Assembly (NCBI RefSeq): GCF_022919135.1
Contig: NZ_CP095049.1
Coordinates: forward strand, 5,026,501 to 5,090,500
Reading direction: 5' to 3'
From: Hymenobacter cellulosivorans
GTDB lineage: Bacteria; Bacteroidota; Bacteroidia; Cytophagales; Hymenobacteraceae
Length of the DNA stretch: 64,000 nt
The translations under genes and the position numbers were made by a program. Within the stretch, counting starts at the first letter, position 1; the number at the start of each line of letters is the position of its first letter. Below the pieces are notes generated by a model that was given only the letters and a program-made list of their open reading frames with translations, ran no database searches and had not been told where the DNA came from. Below, piece by piece: positions 59,101 to 64,000 of this stretch.

Positions 59101-61321
59101 TGACGGGCAGGGCAACTTTGCGGCCGGCACGGAAGTAGCCGTCGGAACCGGGCCCAGCTGGGTAACCACCGCCGACCTCGATGCGGATGGCGACCTGGAC
59201 CTGCTTACCGCTAACTACGGCACCAACACCGTCAGTATTCGCTTGAATGCGGGCAACGGCACTTTCAGCGGGGGCTCCGACCCGACTGTGGACACGAACA
59301 CCTTCACCGGCCGGGGCTCGTTTAGCATTGCCACCGGCGACGTCGACGACGACGGTGACATCGACTTTGTATCGGCCAACTCCGGCAACACCACCGCAGC
59401 CAAGGTCAGTGTGCGCCTCAACCAGCCCCCGGCCCTGGCCTTGCTCAGCTTTTCGCCGGCCAGTGGCGCCGCAGGCACGGTTGTGACCATCACTGGCACG
59501 GGCTTTACAGGGGCCACGGGCGTGACCTTTAACGGCGTTGCAGCGGCCTTCACGGTCGTGTCGGCCACCCAGATTACGGCTACCGTACCCACGACGGCCA
59601 CCACGGGCCTGGTTACCGTAACGGGCCCCAGCGGCACGAGCACCAGTGCCCAGCCGTTTACGGTATCGAACACCTTTGTCGTCAGCTCAGTGCTGCCGGT
59701 CCGTAACCGGGTGAGTGCGCCACTTGCCACGGCCGTCAGCGTCAGCTTCGACCAGCCGCTCAGTAGCAATGCGGCCACGCTGGGCGCACTGCGCGTTTTA
59801 AGCCGGCAAGCCGGTGGCCGCAAAGCCGGAACGGCTACGGTAGCAGGCAATACGCTCACCTTCTCTCCTACTACTCCCTTTAAGCCCGGCGAAACCCTAA
59901 CGGCGACACTCACGACGGCGGTACAGAGCCTAGACGGCCGCAACCTACCCGCCGGACAGGTCTTCCAGTTTACGACGGGCGTGGGCGCCAGCTCCGGAAA
60001 CTTCCCACCCTTAACCGTAGCCGCCAGTGTCGGAACTAACCCGTTTGCGGCTACCAGCGCCGATATGAACGGGGATGGGTATCTGGATCTTATCACCCTC
60101 AACGCCCATCCCGGCTCCATCTCTATCCGTTTCAACAATGGGCAGGGAATTTTTAGCGGCACTACCTCCCTATCCGTACCCACGGGAGCCAATGCCTTTG
60201 CAATAGCCGACGTGGACAATGATGGCGACCTGGATGTGCTGGCAACCAATAATGCCCGGCTTGCTATTCTGCGCAACACGGGTACGGGTACTTTCTCTGC
60301 CGCGACCAACGTAGCGTTTACCACGGCTTCTTCTGACGGTAGTTACTACCTGGAAACGGGCGACGTTAATGCCGATGGGTTTGTGGATGTGTTGATACCG
60401 GATGTGGCCAACAGCGCTATTCTTATCCTGCGAAACAACCAGGCCGGCAGCTTTACCAGTGGCGGCACTATCATGGTAGGCACCGGCCAGCCCGGCATGG
60501 CTTATCCCGGCAAGATGGTGCTGGCCGACGTAGACCGGGACGGCGACCTAGACTGCGTTGTGCTCAACGGTAACCCGGGGCAGCTGGTTGTACGCCTCAA
60601 CAATGGCAACGGGGTGTTCAGCGGCTCGCTCAGCACTTCCCTCACCAGCTCCGCCTCCAACATGTGTATTGTCGACGTGAACGGGGACAATTTGCTGGAT
60701 GCGCTGGTCGGCTTTTCCACTCACGTACAGACCCTGTACGGAACCGGCGGGGAGCTTTTCACCAGCGGGTCCAGCATAAGCGTAGGCTTGTATCCACGCT
60801 CAATGGTCACCGGTGACATCGACGGCGACGGTGATATAGACCTCGTAACGGCCAATGTCGACGGGTATGCTCTCTCGGTTCGCGTCAATAATGGCAGCGG
60901 GCAGTTTAGTGGTACCACCTCTATCAGTACCCGGCAAAACCCCTTTGTAGCAGCACTGGCCGATCTGGATGGCGATACGGACCTGGATTTGGCCATGGCC
61001 CATTATACCGACAGTGACGTCAGCATTAGCCTGAATCCGGGTACCCCGACCCCGGTTCGCGTCTCCAATCTGAACGCACGCGTTGCCTTGTATCCCAACC
61101 CCGCCCACGGCAGCTTCTCGCTGGACGTTCCGGCCGTGGCGGCGCCCCTTACCCTACAGATGCGCAACAGCCTGGGGCAAACCGTCCGCAGCCAGGTGGT
61201 ACGTCTGGTGGGTGCGGCGGCCACGCTTGAGTTTAACACTGCGGGGCTGGCCCCTGGCTTATACACCCTCCACGGGCAGGCTGGCGAGGAGAGCTTCACG
61301 AAAAAAGTGGTTCTGCAATAA
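56195..61321 (+). CDS. Giant secreted FG-GAP/VCBS repeat protein with Ig-like, IPT and T9SS domains
   Basis: 1708-aa secreted protein. Signal segment LRKSCLLLALLLTGSTGSTWAQ ends at about residue 52. Three SbsA/Big_5 Ig-like modules (about 55-150, 615-715, 1165-1260), two IPT/TIG modules (PAITAFSPSAAAAGSTVTLTG; LLSFSPASGAAGTVVTITG), and about 20 FG-GAP/VCBS units with D.DGDGDLDLL calcium loops in three blocks. It ends in a T9SS domain (LYPNPAHGSFSLDVPA, LEFNTAGLAPGLYTLHG). Likely a surface adhesin. The start is uncertain: ATG 56195 or GTG 56249; TTG 56147 is less likely. Confidence 0.9.
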   Translation: MLAAGCSTSLVITSIPSFVPLFTPNSATPPLRKSCLLLALLLTGSTGSTWAQALTVTARQPAANARAAARAASVSLTFSQAVAAATAGNLAVYSAQQGGKKAGTTVTANSVVTFDPTTDFKPGETLSVTVPASLQSAGGTAAQPHVYQFTTAVNGDGSGNFSAGSTLTPSGVGTGIATGDLDGDGDLDLVTSNPTFGTVETRLNTGTNTAVFGTLRSIPVGITPGALALADVDGDADLDLLVANAGSNTVSVRLNGGNNSGSNTGIFSGSQTVTVGASPQSLAVGDIDGDGDLDLLTGSRTNGTVSIRLNGGSNTGSNTGIFSGMRDIIVAAEISALALGDIDADGDLDLLANSANGNTVIVSLNTGINTGTYTFRQNVEVGRYPAGLALGDIDGDGDLDLLTSNSGSSSVSVSINSSGGFFSLSQTVPVGATPGALALADVDADSDLDLICADASSAAGTTGTVVVRLNGGSAAGSNTGQFANGFVASVGRTPAALTLGDVDGDQDVDLLTSNTGSNSVSVRLNQPPPPAITAFSPSAAAAGSTVTLTGAYLSGATLTVGGLAVPVQSNTSTSLTFIVPSGASPAPLVVTNAYGSTSTTAFTVLFRATATTPTSNGRNVPRSGAQVQVTFSEPVTTASASNIRLLASQSSGRKSGAATTAGSVLTFAPNSGFKPGEVLSVSVPPTVLSAGGIGASSRVFQFTTVAEGSGRANFQPGTDPVVNDTPHEITLADVDGDGDLDLLTADYGSGNGNGAGVLLNSGDGTFNRSSYYDIGTFGSPAGVIGVTAADVDNDGDLDMITANANTNTATVLLNDGRGHFATHTICNLGGSPRRISFADLDGDGDLDLLAAHSRSTSQVNTVSIRFNDGRGIFLTGSELILGQGISRVVAADVDNDGDLDVLVSLFNSNSVAVRLNAGDGTFTGSGSVAVGAGPFCVTAADVDADGDVDLLTANNGATGAGNTVSVRLNDGQGNFAAGTEVAVGTGPSWVTTADLDADGDLDLLTANYGTNTVSIRLNAGNGTFSGGSDPTVDTNTFTGRGSFSIATGDVDDDGDIDFVSANSGNTTAAKVSVRLNQPPALALLSFSPASGAAGTVVTITGTGFTGATGVTFNGVAAAFTVVSATQITATVPTTATTGLVTVTGPSGTSTSAQPFTVSNTFVVSSVLPVRNRVSAPLATAVSVSFDQPLSSNAATLGALRVLSRQAGGRKAGTATVAGNTLTFSPTTPFKPGETLTATLTTAVQSLDGRNLPAGQVFQFTTGVGASSGNFPPLTVAASVGTNPFAATSADMNGDGYLDLITLNAHPGSISIRFNNGQGIFSGTTSLSVPTGANAFAIADVDNDGDLDVLATNNARLAILRNTGTGTFSAATNVAFTTASSDGSYYLETGDVNADGFVDVLIPDVANSAILILRNNQAGSFTSGGTIMVGTGQPGMAYPGKMVLADVDRDGDLDCVVLNGNPGQLVVRLNNGNGVFSGSLSTSLTSSASNMCIVDVNGDNLLDALVGFSTHVQTLYGTGGELFTSGSSISVGLYPRSMVTGDIDGDGDIDLVTANVDGYALSVRVNNGSGQFSGTTSISTRQNPFVAALADLDGDTDLDLAMAHYTDSDVSISLNPGTPTPVRVSNLNARVALYPNPAHGSFSLDVPAVAAPLTLQMRNSLGQTVRSQVVRLVGAAATLEFNTAGLAPGLYTLHGQAGEESFTKKVVLQ

Positions 61322-61345
61322 TACTCTGCTCTTGCCGCTGACTAC

Positions 61346-61378
61346 AAAAAAGCCCGGATTCACCATCCGGGCTTTTTT
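61346..61378 (+). terminator. Rho-independent terminator
   Basis: AAAAAAGCCCGGA (61346-61358) pairs with TCCGGGCTTTTTT (61366-61378) with a 7-nt loop; it closes the giant secreted gene. Confidence 0.88.
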
Positions 61379-61484
61379 AATTTCTGCCGGCCACTAAAAT
61401 CAGGCTCTACGGCAAGCCGCACGCTTGCGCCGACCCTTTATCTTTAGGGTGGAAGACCCCCAAAACTTACTGGCTGCCCACCCC

Positions 61485-62219
61485 ATGAAACTGCTTCTCT
61501 CTGCTCTGCTGGCCACCATTAGCCTGGGCTGCTTTTCGGAACGCCTACTTCCCCCGCCGCCCGGCCGCCAGCCCGCCATCCTGGTCTTCTACCGCACGGC
61601 CGGCTTTCACCACAAATCCATTCCCGACGGCCTGCAGGCCCTGCTCCAGCTTGGCCAGCAACACCACTTTCGTGTCGATACCACCGCCGACAACACCCGC
61701 TTTACGGTTCGGCAGCTCAACGCCTACCGCGCCGTGGTCTTCCTCAACACCACGGCCGACGTGCTGACCGCGCCCCAACAAACCGCCTTTGAGCGCTACA
61801 TCCAGGCCGGCCACGGCTTCGTAGGCGTCCACGCCGCCACCGATACTGAATTCGACTGGCCCTGGTTCAACGGTCTGGTGGGCGCCTACTTCGTGAATCA
61901 TCCCAAAGTCCAGCCCGCCACCGTGCGCGTCATCAACCACGAGCACCCCGCTACGGCCCACCTGCCTGCCGAGTGGCCCCGCACCGACGAATGGTACAAC
62001 TTCCGCAGCATTACGCCTGGCCTCACCATCCTGGCCACCATCGACGAAACCACGTACTCCGGCGGCACCAACGGTCCGGCCCATCCCTTCGCCTGGTACC
62101 ACAGCTACGACGGCGGCCGGGCCTTTTACACCGCCGGCGGCCACACCCCGGAAAGCTACCAGGACCCCCTGTTTCTGCAGCACCTGCTGGGCGGCATCCG
62201 CTACGCAATGGGCCAGTAG
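61485..62219 (+). CDS. ThuA-like trehalose-utilisation fold lipoprotein
   Basis: 244-aa protein of the ThuA family (class I glutamine-amidotransferase-like fold). Lipobox SLGC (Cys about 16), ILVFYRTAGFHHKSIPDGLQAL, AVVFLNTTADVL, GHGFVGVHAATDTEFDWPWFNGLVGAYFVNHPK, then DEWYNF and FAWYHSYDGGRAFYTAGGHTPESY. ThuA-like proteins are associated with disaccharide utilisation and sugar dehydrogenase clusters; the true substrate is unsettled. ATG 61485 is chosen because it begins the lipoprotein signal. Confidence 0.88.
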   Translation: MKLLLSALLATISLGCFSERLLPPPPGRQPAILVFYRTAGFHHKSIPDGLQALLQLGQQHHFRVDTTADNTRFTVRQLNAYRAVVFLNTTADVLTAPQQTAFERYIQAGHGFVGVHAATDTEFDWPWFNGLVGAYFVNHPKVQPATVRVINHEHPATAHLPAEWPRTDEWYNFRSITPGLTILATIDETTYSGGTNGPAHPFAWYHSYDGGRAFYTAGGHTPESYQDPLFLQHLLGGIRYAMGQ

Positions 62220-62369
62220 CGGCCCGCCGATTTAGCTCAGCTTTTTCTGCGGCGGGTGCTGCTCAAGCGCGAGTCGGGTAGCAGTTCCTTTCTGGGCACC
62301 CCAGCGTAAGGCATCAGGGGTAGTAGACGTGCCAGGTGCCGTCTTCCGCTACCGTACTAACTGCCCACA

Positions 62370-62403
62370 AAAAAGCCCCAGCCATACAAGGCTGGGGCTT
62401 TTT
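62370..62403. terminator. Bidirectional terminator
   Basis: 14-bp perfect stem (AAAAAGCCCCAGCC, 62370-62383, with 62390-62403), 6-nt loop, A5 and T5 on opposite sides, between convergent genes. Confidence 0.9.
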
Positions 62404-62426
62404 ACTAGCGGGTGTTACCTCTACAC

Positions 62427-62993
62427 TTAGCGGCTGAGCACGAGGCGCTGGGTGAGCACCTGCTTGCCCGTCGTCAGGCGTAGCAGGTAGACGCCGGCCG
62501 GGTATTCACTGGCCTGCACGGGAATCACCTGGGCCCCGGCCGCCGTACCGGTAGCCACCGTCTTGACCAGACGCCCCTGCAAGTCATACAGTGCCAGCGC
62601 GTACGTTTCCGACTGGTTCAGGGTGAACTGAACGGCCAACTTGCCCGCGCTGGGGTTAGGCGTCACCAGCAGCTCACTGACTTTGGAAGCCGACGTGGTA
62701 GCCAGCGCCATCAGGGCCGGGGTGCAGCTCGTGCCCACGGTGTAGCTGAAGGGCGTAGCGGCCGTGTTACGCTCGGGTCCGCCCGCGCCAACCTGGTAGG
62801 TGAAGTACAGGCTGGTCACGGTGCCGTTGGCAATAGCCTTGGTGAAGGTGAAATCCCCGGCACCATTCTTCGTCATGGCGTAGCCCGGGTAGCCCCCGGC
62901 CGAGCCTTCGCGCAGGTAGAGAATAGCCAGATTGCCGCCGGCCGTAGCCCCGAGCGGGTGGAAGGTGAACGTGACGTTGCCCCCACTTGTCAC
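62427..62993 (-). CDS. C-terminal part of a frameshifted secreted Ig-like/T9SS protein
   Basis: 188-aa frame. FTFHPLGATAGGNLAILYLREGSAGGYPGYAM...DFTFTKAIANGTVTSLYFTYQVGAGGPERNTAATPFSYTVG repeats a module also present in the upstream frame, followed by a T9SS sorting domain (LLVTPNPSAGKLAVQFTLN, LALYDLQGRLVKTV, YPAGVYLLRLTTGKQVLTQRLV). Its GTG start overlaps the upstream stop by 4 nt, but upstream in this frame GYCATTADFSYGAV continues the module, so it is the end of the same protein split by a frameshift. Confidence 0.8.
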   Translation of the reverse strand: MTSGGNVTFTFHPLGATAGGNLAILYLREGSAGGYPGYAMTKNGAGDFTFTKAIANGTVTSLYFTYQVGAGGPERNTAATPFSYTVGTSCTPALMALATTSASKVSELLVTPNPSAGKLAVQFTLNQSETYALALYDLQGRLVKTVATGTAAGAQVIPVQASEYPAGVYLLRLTTGKQVLTQRLVLSR

Positions 62994-64000
62994 GGCGCCG
63001 TAGCTGAAATCGGCAGTAGTAGCGCAGTAGCCCCCGAGCTGGTGCCGCCGGTTACCGTTACGCTTACCGCGGCCGAAGTTGTGGTGGCGCCAGCGTTGTC
63101 GGTGGCCTTGGCCGTGAGCGAATAGGTGCCGGCCGCTACGCCCGTCCAGGAGTAGCTATACGGGGCCGTGAGGTCTTCACCCAGCTTGGTGGTGCCCCGG
63201 AAGAACTCGACTTTGCTCACCGTGCCGTTAGCATCCGCCGCGTTGGCAGTAATGGTAATGCTGGCCGGAGCCGCGAAGCTGGCGTTGGTGGCCGGTGAAG
63301 TCAGGCTGACCGTGGGCGGCGTGTTGGTCGTGCCCGTGCCGCAGTTGCCTACGGTTACGCTGTGGGGCGTGGCGCTGGTGTTGCGCTCCCCGCCTTCGGG
63401 TACGCTGTAAGTGTAGTAGAAATACACCGTTTGACCCGCGTTGGCCGCGAGGGTAAAGGGCGTGTTGGGCTGGGCCGTGTAGCCTGGGAAGGGACCGTTA
63501 GGACTGGTGCCGTAGTAGAGCAGCAGCGTGGGACTGCCGACACCGCTGCGGCCGGGCACGAAAGTCAGCGTGGGGTTGCTGCTGGCTCCGGATACCGAGA
63601 AGGTATAGTCGCCGTTGGTGGGCCCACCGGTGCAGGTTCCGCCGGTAGTGCCACCCGTTACGACCACGCTCACCGCGCTGGAAACCGTGCTGGCATTGGC
63701 GTTGTCGGTGGCCTTGGCCGTGAGCGAATAGGTGCCCGCGGCTACGCCCGTCCAGCTGAAGCTATAAGGAGCTGTCAGGTCCTCGCCTAGTTTGGTGGCC
63801 CCTTGGAAGAACTCGACTTTGCTGACTGTCCCGTTGGCGTCAGCCGCGTTGGCCGTGATGTTAATGCTGGCCGGGGCCGCGAAGCTGGCGTTGGCCGTGG
63901 GTGAGGTCAAACTTACCGTCGGCGGGGTGTTGCTGGTGCCCGTACCGGTGTAAGTAAAGGTCAGGCGGCCTACGTTCAAGCCGCCCTGGGTGAAGGTCAG
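62990..64000 (-). CDS. N-terminal/middle part of the same secreted protein, truncated by the window edge
   Basis: Frame open to the window end (LTFTQGGLNVGRLTFTYTG, resembling the last strands of a CBM6-type module). Two Ig-like domains of the type NTPPTVSLTSP.ANASFAAPASI.ITANAADANGTVSKVEFF and a module NGDYTFSVSGASSNPTLTFVPGRSGVGSPTLLLYYG follow. The frame ends after TSSGATALLLPISATAP at a stop that results from one missing G in a G5 run (plus-strand C5 at 63031-63035). Repair by one base joins it to the downstream frame and T9SS signal. Confidence 0.78.
   Translation of the reverse strand: MTFTQGGLNVGRLTFTYTGTGTSNTPPTVSLTSPTANASFAAPASINITANAADANGTVSKVEFFQGATKLGEDLTAPYSFSWTGVAAGTYSLTAKATDNANASTVSSAVSVVVTGGTTGGTCTGGPTNGDYTFSVSGASSNPTLTFVPGRSGVGSPTLLLYYGTSPNGPFPGYTAQPNTPFTLAANAGQTVYFYYTYSVPEGGERNTSATPHSVTVGNCGTGTTNTPPTVSLTSPATNASFAAPASITITANAADANGTVSKVEFFRGTTKLGEDLTAPYSYSWTGVAAGTYSLTAKATDNAGATTTSAAVSVTVTGGTSSGATALLLPISATAP

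Overview
The window looks like chromosomal DNA of a GC-rich Bacteroidota close to Hymenobacter. This is inferred from a SusC/SusD pair, nine proteins with type IX secretion (T9SS) C-terminal sorting signals, repeated TAnnTTTG-like -7 promoter elements, the absence of strong Shine-Dalgarno sites, and proteins known mainly from Cytophagales. No rRNA, tRNA, CRISPR array, integrase or recognisable transposase gene was seen.

Layout. (1) 1-6.3 kb: tail of a probable FecR anti-sigma gene, an STN-containing SusC, SusD and a lipoprotein of unknown function, ending in a strong bidirectional terminator; this is a nutrient-uptake locus. (2) 6.3-10.8 kb: housekeeping and accessory genes (a small HMA-like protein without cysteines, an HDAC-fold deacetylase, a J-domain-like coiled-coil protein, an alpha/beta hydrolase, an XRE regulator). 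(3) 10.9-21.65 kb: an envelope-stress cluster reminiscent of phage-shock systems: a YbjN/CesT-like chaperone, PspA/IM30, a YqiJ-like OB-fold membrane protein, a YqiK-like flotillin and a giant DUF3686-type AAA+ ATPase. It is followed by two small DUF3592-like membrane proteins, each followed by an orphan copy of the ATPase's last 27-38 codons. (4) 21.8-25.5 kb: an AT-rich, clearly foreign gene for a SIR2-STAND NTPase, a probable anti-phage abortive-infection protein, bounded by palindromic repeats. (5) 25.6-33.4 kb: an accessory region with an HTH protein behind two 37-bp palindromes, small hypotheticals, a PNPOx-fold protein, a DUF4241 protein, a low-GC esterase and several decayed fragments. 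(6) 33.5-64 kb: mostly secreted T9SS cargo (PKD/LamG, FG-GAP, Kelch and beta-propeller-like repeats, a GH13 amylase, a GH85-like endoglycosidase) interspersed with methionine aminopeptidase, two SDRs, an alpha/beta hydrolase, a serine hydrolase, DinB and ThuA proteins. Two of the secreted genes are split by frameshifts.

How the parts connect. SusC/D, GH13 and GH85 suggest glycan scavenging at the cell surface, with secreted repeat proteins exported by T9SS. The PspA-flotillin-AAA cluster probably maintains or remodels the inner membrane under stress. The SIR2-STAND gene lies directly beyond the last orphan ATPase tail, so the 3' end of the stress cluster looks like a hot spot for gene exchange. 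Composite nested hairpins sit at several gene ends and probably act as terminators as well as belonging to dispersed repeat families.
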